DNA of 64,000 nucleotides from Nymphaea colorata (GCF_008831285.2 NC_045140.1:10786505-10850504), one strand, 5' to 3'. Positions 45,651-57,793 are shown, counted from the stretch's first letter. Translations and numbers: made by a program. The notes: a model not told the origin generated them from the sequence alone.

Positions 45651-46640
45651 AAGGCCCAAAATTGAAAAGTTTTGTGCACTTTTGCTTGAATGGAAAACTT
45701 TTGTACATTGATGCGCAAACCTAAAAATATGTATTTAGAAAACTTGTGGGTATTGAAACTTCAGTTTGCAAAACTTGTATGTATTAAAGAGCAAAATTAA
45801 AAAGCATGTGTGCACTGAGATGCAAAATTAGAAAAACTTGTGTGCACTTGAGATGCAAAATGTGAACTTGGAAAATATGCACTGAAGTGTAAAATTGAAA
45901 AACATGTGTGCACTGAAGTGCCAAAATAGAAAAACATGTGGGGACCAAGTTTTGAAATGTGAACTTGAAAACTTGTATGCCTTGAATTGCAAAATTGAAA
46001 AAGCTATGTGCACCGATATGCAAAATTGGAAAAACCTATGTGCACCAAGATGCAAAATTAGAAAAACCTGTGTGCACCGAGATGTGAAATTGAAGAAACC
46101 TAAACTGTGAAATTTGAAATCATGTGTATGTCAAATTGCAAAATCCTATGTGAAATGTGGAATTAGAAAGTATGTGCACACAAAAGTGCCAAATTGAAGA
46201 AACTTGTGGAATTAGCAAGCATGTGTGCACTTTAGTACAAAATTAGAAAAACTTGTGAAATGTGAAATTAGAAATCATGTGTGCACCTTTGTGCGAAATT
46301 GAAAAAACTTGTGAAATGTGAAATTGTATAGCGTCTGTGCGCCTAAGTGCAAAATTGGAAAAACTTGTATGATGTGGAATTGGAAAGTATGTGTGCACAT
46401 AAATGAAGTATTTGAAAGCACATGTGCATCAAAGTGCAAAATTTGAAATGCTTGTGTAAATTTTGAAGAACTTGTATACACCATAATGTGACATTTGATA
46501 ACCTTGTAGTAAATGCTTAAAAACTTAAGGTTTATGAAAAACTCACAATACTTGTAAACTTTGCATATCAGTTCAATGTGACGACTTGTGATTACTGTTA
46601 GATTTGAAAGTATGCTTGAAAAACATTTTGTCATCATTTT
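45650..46640. repeat. Minisatellite, unit about 31-32 bp
   Basis: The unit is roughly 'tgtgcaccgagatgcaaaat' followed by 'tggaaaaacttg'. It is clearest at 45,790-46,100 where successive copies start tgtgcactg or tgtgcaccg. Copies differ by substitutions and small indels, and the order becomes irregular toward 46,500. About 20-25 copies are estimated by eye. Confidence 0.8.
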
Positions 46641-49100
46641 TTTTTTTTACAGATTGTGTTGCTCCTTTTATAAAAGGTGCCACAATATGAAGGTAAGTGA
46701 AAAGAAATGCATGAATAGGGACAAGAGGCTATACATTAGATGAAAAAATATAAAAAGACTTGAACATGAGAGGAAAATCGACTTTTATTGAAAAAATAAG
46801 CTTGAGGAGGGGACCTCAACTGCCTTTACATTGCATGGAAAAGAACAAAAAATGACATGCTTGAATTGAAGTTTTTGTGTTCAACCCATGATTGGTGAAT
46901 GGATCTGGTGTTTGGGTCACTTCTAAGAATAGAGTGTACAATATGGCCCAAGATAAATGTTTTCATTATAATCTCTGACAAAAATGAAATGGTGGGTGTA
47001 GGGATAGACATGCAAATAAACATACAAACAGGGATGGCCAAACTAGGTGATGAGACTTGCTTGACAAGGTCAATCCATACATCTGACTGATACCATAATG
47101 TTTTCTATGATACTTTCCATTTCTTGATCATATGTACAACCACTTGCTCTCAACCATTTAATGCACCAGAGAAGGCAAGCTTGTCTCGATTAGTATGTCC
47201 ACATAGTACATCAGCAAATCATTTGTTTGGCAATCATCTACTACAGATTTACAAACAACTCAAAGATAGTTTAAAATTTCACAATGTTGCATTTAACGCC
47301 ATTTTTAATTAATGTCATAGTGAATGTTTAATATTCATCTCCATTATGGAAGTATGAGGTTGGATCTTTTACTAGTTTGATTGCAATGTGAACTCTCATT
47401 AAGTTGAAACAGAAAAGGTAGGATTAGAATTTGTTGGGAGATCAAATAAAGCAAATTGTAAATGAGAAGAGTATGAACAAATGGATCCATAATTTTGTAT
47501 GCAATCTCGTAAATGTTCATCCTCAATTACTACTTTTCAGACTAATTGGTTTATTCAATTACAACAACTTAAATCTTTTTACAAGTTGTACTAGCAGTGT
47601 TGATGCAATAATCATCAAAGAATTATATGCATTGCATATTCAGTATATTCATCATGGTATGGAGCTTGTGAGTTTGTATTTTATCGAGGATGTTGATTAG
47701 TCTGCATGATAGCTAGTTGATTCACAAATATCTAGTCACTTATCATATTGTACAGAGTGCAGTTCGCAAGTCATCATTTGGCTCTAAGGTTTTCCATGGG
47801 CTAAATGGATGAGTCATCATAGCATCAACATCTTCACATAATTTGAAGTTGTCTGTGTTCAAATGATTGACCAATATAACACCTAAACTTCGCATTTGTT
47901 CAATATAACATTGTATTACTTCACATTCCATAGATCATTCTCTACCTTTTGAGAAGAGTGCAATGTTTGAATACTATTGTATATACTTCAAGTTTCAAAT
48001 AATTTTATGTTCTATTACAATTCGACGAACATGCACCAAAGTATACATGTTGACTTGGTACACATGAGGAGATTCTTAGACAATGAGTTGGGGATTAACA
48101 TGCTATCATGGTGATTTGTATACAGGATTGATTCTTCGCAACAAAACAATGGCCAAAATTGTAGTATATTCATCCTCACATATGTAGTACAAGTATGAAT
48201 TACTACTATTTATAGCCATTTTCATCTTTACTTGTTTTTCATTTCGGACCCATCTAGTGTAATTTTAGGTCAACAACCTCCATATGCCTTCCTCGTTCTT
48301 TAGATGCTATGAGGTTAGGTTTACAAAAGTTCAAAGTAGAGGTTAACAAGCATAGTCCACCAATAGGTGAAAAGGCTCAGAAATTGAGCACAATTATCAG
48401 TGCATTGGCATGAAATCCTCGAGTCACACCATTTACTTACAATAAATGGAAATAATTACCTAATATATGCAAGGATAATGTGTGGCATCATGTCTTGGAA
48501 AGAAAATGTTCTGTTTTTTTCATTGTTGATGTTTAATACAAGATGTTTTTCTATTAGTAATGATATATTTCCATTATAGTGTTGTAGGAAAAGTATGAAG
48601 GCTCTGGTGTTACAAATACATAAGTAATGAAAGAATACCAAACTTTATGGAGAAGTTGGAGGCGTAAATTGAGAAATTTTATAGAATATATAAAACTTTG
48701 GATAATTGTATGCAACATTGCAAGGTCACAATCCCTGAATATCAATGGAGGTGCTTGATTTGACACTTTAAAAGTATAAGATCATAGGTCTATGTAGATG
48801 CTTTTGTATAATATTTCCTTCTCTTTCTCTGTATCTCTCTCTTTTTGTTGCATAATTTGAGTATGACAATTCAATTTGGGTTTGGTTTTAACTTCATCAG
48901 GTATTGAATTTTGATTTTGTTGTAGGAGCAAAGTAAAAAAAATAGAGCCAACCATGCAAAGTGAAAGTTTCCTCACACTACTGGCACAAAAACGTTTTGC
49001 TCCATTTCAAGCCAAAAATGTAATCTCAACAACCAAATTTTATCTTAGGTGTTATTGTTTAATTAAATATTTGTTATTAATTATTTGTTTTATCCAAATT
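46641..49100. other. AT-rich spacer
   Basis: Short ORFs without recognisable domains (for example 47,431-47,700, plus). A 'ctgataccata' word at 47,087 resembles a reversed copia primer-binding site but has no LTR next to it. Confidence 0.4.
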
Positions 49101-49109
49101 CTAGAGGAC

Positions 49110-49800
49110 GCATGAGATCCGTCACACGTTGAAGTTTTCATTATGAAACAGATAAGTAGAAAAAGAGACTATCATAATCCATCAACTTGTGAAGCAATTG
49201 TAAGTCATATAGGTCATCATTATGAACAAGATTACCCAATGATGTCTCAACTACCAGAAGGTGACAAAGATGACCCATCTCTAATTTATGTTCTTTGACA
49301 AGTAATGGGACCATAAAATACAGATGAATTTGTACTTATGAAACGGGAGTCAAACCGTTAGTTTTTTAGTGCAGTTCCTATTCGAACAGAACTAATGACA
49401 CAGAATGTGATTTTGCATGGAGAGGTAGAGCATATATGTAATAAGGTAGATGAAGTAGATGCCAACCAAAATGAGAAAAAACATGAAGTGGAAGCTAGAC
49501 AAGTTGGTTACATACATGAACTTGAAGCCAAGCAAGCTAAAAAAATGTGAACTAGAAGTAAAACAAGCTGAAATGAAAGTGAAATGAAAGAAAACAAATA
49601 GAAAACGATTGAGTTAGAAACTCAATTTAACTTGTTGATGTCAATGATACAAAAAAGCAATCATAGGCAAATCTATTGGGTAAATAGGGTAAATAACTTA
49701 GGTGCACAAAGATAGCATTATAAGGCATGTGAAACTGGGATAAAGAAAATTGGTAGAAAAGATGTTACAAAGATAAAATAGGAAAAAGTAGAATGCTAGT
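49110..49800 (+). other. Decayed coding-like sequence, unidentified
   Basis: The plus strand reads as protein-like over several hundred bases with only a few stops: MKQISRKRDYHNPSTCEAI, then SHIGHHYEQDYPMM near 49,140-49,250, followed by a Lys/Glu-rich stretch (EVDANQNEKKHEVEARQ, YIHELEAKQAKKM) with coiled-coil character at 49,440-49,600. I do not recognise the family. A transposon accessory protein or a degraded host exon are both possible. Confidence 0.3.
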
Positions 49801-51093
49801 GGATTAGCTTATTGCACATAGTTTGCAAAGTACAATTGCCTTTTGCAGCTTGTAGTCAACAAGATAGCTTTCGTTATATCATCATTCCTTAGCAGAAACA
49901 TGATCCTTACCATGGTGAAAGTGGTAGAGAGATTTGTGAAGTTGTCTTTGTGTCTCCATAAAGCAAGCACTTTGCTCAAGATTCTTTCTCAATATAACAA
50001 TTTGTCTTTCTGTTTCATAAGTTGTAGATGTTTCCTCAAAATTCAAGTTTGAAAAGGTATGAATTTATCCTTTGCATATGTGGAAATGTGGAATTCATAC
50101 TTTCAATATTGGAAGGCAAGGAGTTTCAAGGACATGAACACATCACATCTATCACCTTGTTGGTCTTTCACAAGCATGTCACAATTTTTTTGTTAATTTT
50201 GGTGTTCCCCTGAACGAATTATTATGGAAAATGTGATATTCTTTTATTCACAACTCAACCTCCACTATTTTAGATGCATGTACTCTTACGAGGTGTCTAT
50301 TTACATGTATTTTCTTTGATTTATGCTTTTTAACATAACATTTGTAATCTTTGGTTTGTTCTGTCATTTGTGCATGTCCAATATACTTTTACAGCCAGAG
50401 CATGTGTTTAAAGATTTTAGTCAAGATCAAGCCCGAAAAATGGTATTTTACCTATTAATCTACTGCTTTCTCTCCTTTACTTTAGATGTCGATAAGATTG
50501 CTTAAACCATCAAATTGTTTTTGGCTTTTCCCTGCAAACAGTAGCTTTTCAGAGCAAACCCTTATCTGCAGTAGCCACAATGCTTTAAAAGACAGTTTTA
50601 TGTTGTGATATCTACGTTGATGTTGTCAGCAAAAATCTTATCCATTTGCAATGTTGAATCACATGGATGTAGTTGTAGGTATGTAGATGCAGCCAGTACC
50701 ATTTATAAAATCCTATGGTTTGACTAGCATAGAAAGATCAAGAGAAATGTGAGATAAAGTTTCTATATTTCTGTTTTTAGTGAGTGTTTTGACATGCAGT
50801 CATAAAGGAACATTAATTGGCACAGTAATCCGTGGTCTTAAATTAGTAATTGTTTGATGTGGTGAAAATTTTAACCTGGCCTACACTTGGTTCATTCTTA
50901 TACTAAATATGGTTTTATTTCTTTTAAGTATATGTCATTGTGAAAAATATTGTTTTCCATATGTTTGGAATCCATCACCTAAACTTTGCAAAAAACAACA
51001 GCGATGCGGCCATTACAAAGTATCTCTTTTTTTTCATCCTGTTATATGATCAGTTGTCTCTCTTACTACGTGTCACAAATCTTCAGCCATTTA
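49801..51093. other. AT-rich spacer
   Basis: No gene recognised. ORFs are short and hydrophobic because of T-rich composition. Confidence 0.4.
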
Positions 51094-51289
51094 TTATGGA
51101 GTGTGAGATATCTACATTTCTAACTAAATTATAGTAAACTATTGCTTCCTTACTTCCATGTGGCATTGTTTTTTTATTTTTCCTCAATAAGATTCCAACC
51201 TATGTGTATTGTTATTGTTGATTTCTTACTATAGCCAACTGCCTACCCTACTTGCCAAAAAGGGTCACTTGTGTGTTCTGTTCATTTGA
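51094..51289. repeat. Dispersed repeat, copy 2
   Basis: Second copy of the repeat at 38,051-38,239, same orientation. This copy has unique sequence on its left where the other copy abuts a MITE-like element. Confidence 0.85.
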
Positions 51290-52682
51290 GCAGGCTTAGG
51301 TAGCTGCATTTGGATGGCATCGATTTTCTTTTCAATTGTGGTGTATTAATTAGTGTATGTCAATACTTATTAAATTGAAATTTCATTTTCGGAACATATT
51401 TCTCATGATCTTTTCTGCTAGTTTCCTTAGTCTAGATAACAAGAAATATAATGCTTCTCCTAAAATGTGGTGATTTTTGTTTGCATTCTTGATGAATTTA
51501 GGGGACCATATCTGCAGTGTTACAGGGTTTTCACTGCAAGATGCTAAAAAGGTAAAAGTGAAAAAAAGTAAGTTGTTTCTTAAGCCCACCTAGTTTCCAT
51601 GGTCATCGCAGTTAAGTTTTTTGCTTACCATTGCCATTGCTGAATGGAATGTTGTACATGGTCGATGTTCTCTCTATGAATCAAGACTCCTATCCACGTT
51701 TGTTCTTCCACATGATTAGGTGTTACGTGCTTCTTTACACACATACTACTTGTGTGAATTTATTGGCCTTGGCAGCTTATAAAAGAATAAGGTGATGTCA
51801 TGCATTGTGTGATTTCTTCTTAGGTATGCATTCTTTTATAGCATGAGTTGTTGGTTGCCAGGTTGTTCCATGTGAAAATTGAGCCAAGCAATGTGGGATC
51901 CGAACGATTGATCAACAGCGACACATGATTTTTTGTTTCATTTGTATAATTCTCTTTGTTGTCTCCTTTCTGATATGGAGAGAAGGGCCACCCCTTGAAA
52001 AGGAATGTATTGAAAACTTTTGGGGGTGAAATTGTTGTACTATACATACGGACATCTTGTGGTGTCTGCTCAGACCTTCCCTTGTAACTCTGTGGTCTTC
52101 TGTGAAGTCCTTTTAGACCTTCTGTCCTTGTGACTGTGATTTTGTGGCTTGAGCAACACCTCAAGATCTTGTTTGTCAGTAGAGCTATCCACCTTCAACT
52201 TGAAGCTCTTAAACCGGGTGCTACATGAGGTAAACTGACTATTACATGTGGTCATTATTATGTTTAGCAGCTTTGGTTCATTGATGTAGACAACCAACCC
52301 TGGAAGCTCAGAGATTTATTTAAAGAAAAAAATAGTATCACAATATTTCTTTACTAATAATCAATATTCAGTGACATATTTGATCATTAGAAAATATAAA
52401 ACAATTTGCAAAAAATATTTTTGTCAATAAATCCTACAGACATCCCATAAGCTACAAATGGAAATGATGATGTTGCAACATAGATTTTCATTGTTATGTG
52501 TAATTAATAACGAAAACCTTTCGTTGTAGATCTGTATAGTAACAAATATCATTTTTGTTACTAATTGATTCAGCATTGAGACTTTTAGCAACAATCTTTG
52601 CCACACATGATTTTTGTTGGAAAAAAGATTTAGTCATGAAAATGGTAAATCATTGAAGGTTGCTTCTCTTGTAGTGAACACT
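51290..52682. other. AT-rich spacer
   Basis: No gene recognised. A minus-strand ORF of 114 codons (51,820-52,164) has no domain. Confidence 0.4.
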
Positions 52683-53660
52683 TTCTTACATGGAGATCTA
52701 CAACATTCAAGGAACTGATTTCATAAGTTGTCCACAGCCTTAGAAGAATTTGGGTTTAAACAATCTAAGCCACTCCGCTCTTTATTTACATTTAAGTTTA
52801 GTATATGTTAATCATTTGAATATTGCAGAAAATGACAAAGATATTGTTGCAAAGTTCAAAATGTTTCTATGTCAAAAGTGCCGTATGGAGGATTTGGACC
52901 ACGTTATATGATTCCTAGGAATTGAGATAGCTAGTTGCTCTCAAGGTATCTATTTATCTCAACAAAAATATGCATTGATCATCATTTAGGAGACAAGTCC
53001 AATGGGAGCTAAGCCAGCAGATTTTCCAACGGAAAAAGGGCAAGGGTAAGATTAAACAAGGAGACTTCCTCAAGGATCCAACTCATTATCACTGCTTAGT
53101 TGGTAAATTAATTTACCTTAGCATCGCACAGCCAGATATTTAATTTGTGGTGCATGTCTAGAGCCGTTTCATGAAACAACCCCAGCAACATCATCTTTAG
53201 GCAATGTATTGAGTCATTTGTGCCTCAAGCTGAATCCTGGACAGGAAATTATGATGAACAAGGAAAATAGTCTTCACTTAAATCTTTTTGCGACTGGGAC
53301 TGGGCAGCATGTCAGCAAACTCATCGACCATTGCAAGTTATGCATGGCAAATGTTGTCTACGAAATTGCGTAACAGAAATTTTTATTGCATGATCACCCT
53401 TTCGAGTTTTGTCACAATTTTCTGTGATAATCCAGCAGCCATTCATATCGCTGCTAACCTTTCATGAGCGTAGGAAGCATATCAAATTACATGTCATCTT
53501 GTTGATGAGAAATTACTCCAAGGCCTTATTACAAGGCATTAAATTCAAAGTAAGGATCAATTGGGAAACTTGTTTACAAAAGCATTAGCGAAAGAGGCAT
53601 TTCACCATCTCTTGAACAAACAGTGTGTCAAAAATCTTTACACTCCAATTTGAGGGGGAA
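52683..53660 (+). pseudogene. Ty1/copia RT-RNase H remnant G (5'-truncated)
   Basis: Starts inside RT with an LHGDL segment, jumps to KLSTALEEFGFKQS (about 52,725), then LVYVNHLNIAENDKDIVAKF. In the family the catalytic motif here is YVDD; this copy reads YVNH, losing both Asp. FLGIEIASCSQGIYLSQQKY follows (about 52,912), then RNase H pieces (FCDNPAAIHIAANLS and ERRKHIKLHVILL near 53,425-53,500; NLFTKALAKEAFHHLL near 53,570) after several shifts. A polypurine-like tttgagggggaa lies at 53,649-53,660. Gag, protease and integrase are absent. Confidence 0.8.
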
Positions 53661-54130
53661 TGGGAAGATTTATTTTTGATATTTTTGGTTTACCATTGAC
53701 ATATGCTCACCTTTACCGCTGCCATGCTCAACTTAGTTTCCATATGCTCACCGTAAATCCACCGAGCTATCTCCATTCCTTATTTCTTTGTTTTCATTTC
53801 TTTGTTGTGTTTTGCTACCAATCATAGTGTTTAGCAAAGCAGGTCATGTTGCCGTTGGATGACCATTGAAATTTTTTGTGCGTATATAATTTGTATCAGG
53901 ACACCAAAAATTAATATACTGAATTGAATTTTGAGTTGTCTTTCCATTGTATCATTTATACTTGGGGCAAAACAAAGAGAGTCGGTGAAGAAAGCAGTGG
54001 TAAATAGTACAACCATTCCACTCCACAGATTCAAGTTTGAATAAATTACAATCCTTCGGCTAAATACATAAAGCTCAGAATAGAAGGGGGAGAGCTTCAA
54101 TGGACACTAGTCCAGCTCTTAGCATCACAT
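53661..54130. other. Possible 3' LTR start of copia G, then the 3' flank of the PGG remnant
   Basis: TGGGAAGATT directly after the polypurine tract could be an LTR start, but no second copy exists to confirm it. The part from about 54,000 lies just downstream of the minus-strand PGG remnant and may be its 3' untranslated region. Confidence 0.35.
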
Positions 54131-54139
54131 CCTTAAGTA

Positions 54140-54331
54140 TTACTTATAACTATAAACGAGAGAGGCAATAAATGTGATCCACAAGAAAATGATGACTGCA
54201 AGTGCAAAAGTCTGGGCATTACTCCCCTGTGGTTTAGTGACTTGGATAGCAGTGTAAAAGGCCCATCCCAGAAGGCCAATCCCTCCGCCAACACAGAATA
54301 ATGTGGAACAACGAAACATGTTGATGAGCAA
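54140..54331 (-). pseudogene. C-terminal fragment of an ankyrin/PGG-domain (ACD6-like) membrane protein
   Basis: The minus-strand ORF reads MFRCSTLFCVGGGIGLLGWA, then FYTAIQVTKPQGSNAQTFAL, then AVIIFLWITFIASLVYSYK and a stop. This matches the last two membrane spans of the PGG pseudogene at 16.9 kb. Both have FY.AI..TKP.GS between two hydrophobic helices. Everything upstream (PGG motif, ankyrin repeats) is gone. Copia H coding sequence begins within about 100 bp on that side, so insertion or deletion there probably removed it. Confidence 0.6.
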
Positions 54332-54399
54332 CAGATGGATGGCACAACAGATGAATTTTTTTTCTCAAATAAAGACAAATTGGTATCATAACCAATCTC

Positions 54400-56540
54400 T
54401 GATGCAGTCAACACTGACGATCCAGGTACATCCTTTGCTTTTTCTTTACATTCTCCTATCATAAATTGGGTAGTTGACTCTGGAGCCAGCGAACACATGA
54501 CCAACCAGCCAGCCATCTCAAAAAATTTAAAAAATTTTAAACCTGTTTTTACTGCTGATGGTTGGGCAATGTGGGTTGCTGGCTCAAGTCGTATGAAATT
54601 GCTTTGTGATGGTAAGGACTTTGAAGTTCTTCATGTTCCAAATCTTTCTACTAGTCTTCTATCTGTAAGCAAGATTACTCTTACACATAACTGCCTTGCA
54701 ATTTTTTCGGCTAAAGATGTTGTTCTTTAGAACAAGGAATCGAAGAAGGTGATTGGTAGAGGCATCCAATGTGGCGGCTTGTATTTTTTAGATTCTAAGA
54801 CTTTTGTATTATTTAATAATGTTTCTTCTACTGAACAATTTGGTTTGTGGCATTCTAGATTAGGCCATGCTTCTCATAAAATTGTTTGAACATTATTTCC
54901 TCAATTATTATTTTTTACAAAATCTTGTGATGCTTGTGAATTCGCAAAGTCTACTCGCTTGCCTTTTAATAATGTTGTCGAACGTAGCTCTATATTGTTT
55001 GATCTTGTTCATTCTGACGTGTGGGGTCCCGCTCCACTTGATTCTATATCTGGATTTTGATACTATGTGACATTTATTGATGATAAGTAACAGGTAACAT
55101 GGATATATTTTTTAAAACACAAGCATGAGGTTTCAAAAAATTTTCAAAACTTTTATCAAATGATTTTGACTCAATTTGGGATAAAGATCAAACATATTTG
55201 TTCTGACAATGGTGGTGAGTATATTAATTGTAGGATTTTTTATCACAAAAAGGAATATTGTCTCAAACAACTTATACAGGCACACCACAACAAAATGGTA
55301 TCGCTGAAAGGAAGAATCGTCATCTTCTGAATGTCGCGCATGCTTTGACGTTCCACATGAGCATGCCAGATGAATATTGGGCAGATGCCATAGCTACATC
55401 ATGCTACACAATTAATCGTCTTCCAAGTGAGCGACTTGAAAATATGGCTCCAATGACAATTTTGACCCAATGACATGTCTCTGTCAATCATTTGAAAGTG
55501 TTCGGGTGCAAGTGCTTTGTTCATCTTCAACAACAGTTTCAGAATAAGTTACAAAAACGTGCCATCAAATGTGTCTTTGTTGGTTATTCCACTTCCAAGA
55601 AAAGTTTTAAGTGTTTTGATCCTACCACCAAGAAATTGTACATGTCAAGGGATGTCAAATTCTTTGAAGATGAGCTTTTTTTTTCTACACCAGTTCATTG
55701 TGAGGGGGAGATGCAGAGTCATAGTAACCACAACCACAATGAATCTTGCCAACGGTCTACTCCCAAGACCTTCTTCCCAATTTTTGATGGCTTCAATCCC
55801 AGCACCCCTCCACTGGTCTCTTATCCTGAAGTGAGTACTTCTGAACCTCAAAATCATGAGTCAACCTCCTTGAGCCCAGAAAGCCAAACTATTGACAATA
55901 GCATACCTGAAGGAAGAAGACCGTCTAGAGTGACGCGACCACCCTCTAGGTTTCATGATTTTTATCCATTTTGTTCCAACCTTGCTTACTGTAGCTCTAA
56001 ACATCCCATTGAGAAACACATTGACTTTAGTAAACTGTCAACCAAGTATCAGCACTTTGTCCTCAACTCATACTCTCTCCATGAACCTTCAACCTTTTAG
56101 GAAGCCAGTCTTGACCTTGAATGGCAGACAGACATGAATGAAGAGTTAATGGCCTTAGAAAAAAATCAAACTTGGACTTTAGTTCCTTTGCCAGAAGGAA
56201 AGAAACCAATGGGATGTCGATGGATATACAAAATAAAATACAACAGTGATGGCAGTATGGACAGATACAAAGCCTAATTAGTTGCAAAAGGATACACCCG
56301 ACAAGAAGGTATTGACTTCACGGAGACCTTCGCCCCTGTTGCTAAGATGAACTCTATGCGTATCCTTCTATCTGTGGCAGCAAATAAGAACTGAGACTCA
56401 TTTCAACTTGATATCAAGAACGCATTTTTGCATGAGAATCTAGAAGAAGTTTATATGGATCTACCTCAGGGTGCCAAACATCAGCCTGGTTATGTATGCA
56501 GACTCAAAAAATCTATCTATGGGCTAAGCAGTCTCTATGA
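54400..56540 (+). pseudogene. Ty1/copia protease-integrase-RT remnant H (3'-truncated)
   Basis: Protease WVVDSGASEHMT at about 54,467-54,500. Pre-integrase: LLSVSKITLTHNCLAIFSAK, LWHSRLGHASHKIV with the zinc ligands CDACEFAKSTRL. Integrase catalytic residues are all present: LVHSDVWGPA (about 55,005), CSDNGGEY (about 55,202), TPQQNGIAERKNR (about 55,283). They are followed by LKVFGCKCFVH and the GYSTSKKSFKCF region. RT: WTLVPLPEGKKPMGCRWIYK (about 56,175), [40 protein letters not shown], ending at KKSIYGL near 56,530. Stops and frameshifts occur at 54,728, 54,887, 55,058, 55,088, about 55,250, 55,471, 56,098 and 56,276. Gag, the RT active site, RNase H and LTRs are missing. Confidence 0.88.
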
Positions 56541-56570
56541 GCATGGTTTTTGGAAGGACAGTGAAGAATA

Positions 56571-56930
56571 GCCTCTTGTTTTTTCATTGAGTTCTTTCTT
56601 TAGAAATAATCAATTATTTTTTAAATGGGATGCAGTAGATGTCAAATGAGTTCAGAATTCACTTAGTTACGATGGAATTTTAGGGAAAAAATGGGAAAAA
56701 TATTCTCTTGTTTTTGCCTTGACTTCTTTGATTTGAAATAGTCAATTAATTCCTAAGTGTGAAGGATAGATGTCAAATCAGTCCAGGTTTCACTTAGCTT
56801 GGATGAAATTTTAGGAAGTAAACGGGAAAAGTAGCATCTTGTTTCTGCATTAACTTATTCGTTTTGAAAAAGTCAATTAATTATTAGATGCCACGCAGTA
56901 AATGTCAAATCAATCTAGAATTTGGCCAAT
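56571..56930. repeat. Tandem repeat, about 132 bp x 2.7
   Basis: Units start at ctcttg 56,573, ctcttg 56,705 and atcttg 56,836. Each contains tcaattaat-like, agatgtcaaat, cacttag and gggaaaa blocks. The array begins just after the broken end of copia H. Confidence 0.85.
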
Positions 56931-57793
56931 GAGACTTTTCCAAATGGGGAAAATTCTTCATTCCATTAGCAGTTTCAAGTCTAAGCAAATATAAAAAGTA
57001 GCATTCAGAGAGAAGGATAATTGTGCCGGTTAATTGGGAGTTGTGTTTTAATTGGGTTTGGGATTCAGTCCTCACCTCTTGATCAGCAAAATCAGAGATA
57101 GGCAACAATAAACCTTCAGGCCAGATAATTAATCCTTTTAGCTCAATTCTAGCTTTCCTAACAAGACCTGTTGAAGAGTACAAACCGGCTATGTGCCCGG
57201 CAGGGAGTGAGATGACGCATAGTTGACAGTGCTAAAACAGCCTCTTTGTGCCTATTTTTGCACTTTTAGGCACACAAACTCACAAAGGCATTGTTGCCCA
57301 CAAAAAAATTGCTTATAATATATTAATAATGTATGGGAATTTTAATTATTTACATATCAATTGCCCCTTTAAATTAGAATTTGATGTATTAGTGCCCTCA
57401 AACAAAAAATTTGTTTACTCCCTCACTACACATAAAAGGCGAGAAAGAGAGATTCTACAACCCAATTTGTCCGTTTGAGGTAGGAAAACATTATAGACTT
57501 AAGGAACTCCTTTTTCTATTCCCTTTTTTCCAACATTATTAGTTTTTAGGAGTCATTTGGCAGGTGTAGTAGTATGTGATTGTTCCCAATAAATAAATCC
57601 TAAAGATTGAAGCAGAGCTATGGAACATTAGAACTAGGTGTCCATGGTGTCCATGAATCTAGCCTGACCTTTAAAATATTTATAACGTTGCTTATGTAAC
57701 AGAGAAGGTAAAAATATCATCAATATGATGGGAAATGGAAGGGCAGAGAAGCCCTCCTCATGTAAACCGTCCCCTATCTCCCTCAAGGCTCGT
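56931..57793. other. AT-rich spacer before the gypsy element
   Basis: No gene recognised. A 92-codon minus-strand ORF (56,905-57,183) overlaps the tandem repeat and has no domain. Confidence 0.4.

Noticed and set aside
45784-46637. Several ORFs with repeated Cys/His/Phe-rich peptides on the minus strand
   Set aside because: They are read from the 31-32 bp minisatellite. The repeat is not a multiple of three throughout and units shift frame.
45650-46640. Regularly spaced repeat that could be taken for a CRISPR-like array
   Set aside because: Units are contiguous and diverged with no unique spacers, and the DNA is plant nuclear.
47087-47097. ctgataccata resembles a reversed copia primer-binding site
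   Set aside because: No LTR-like sequence lies on the proper side and no gag is readable on the minus strand.
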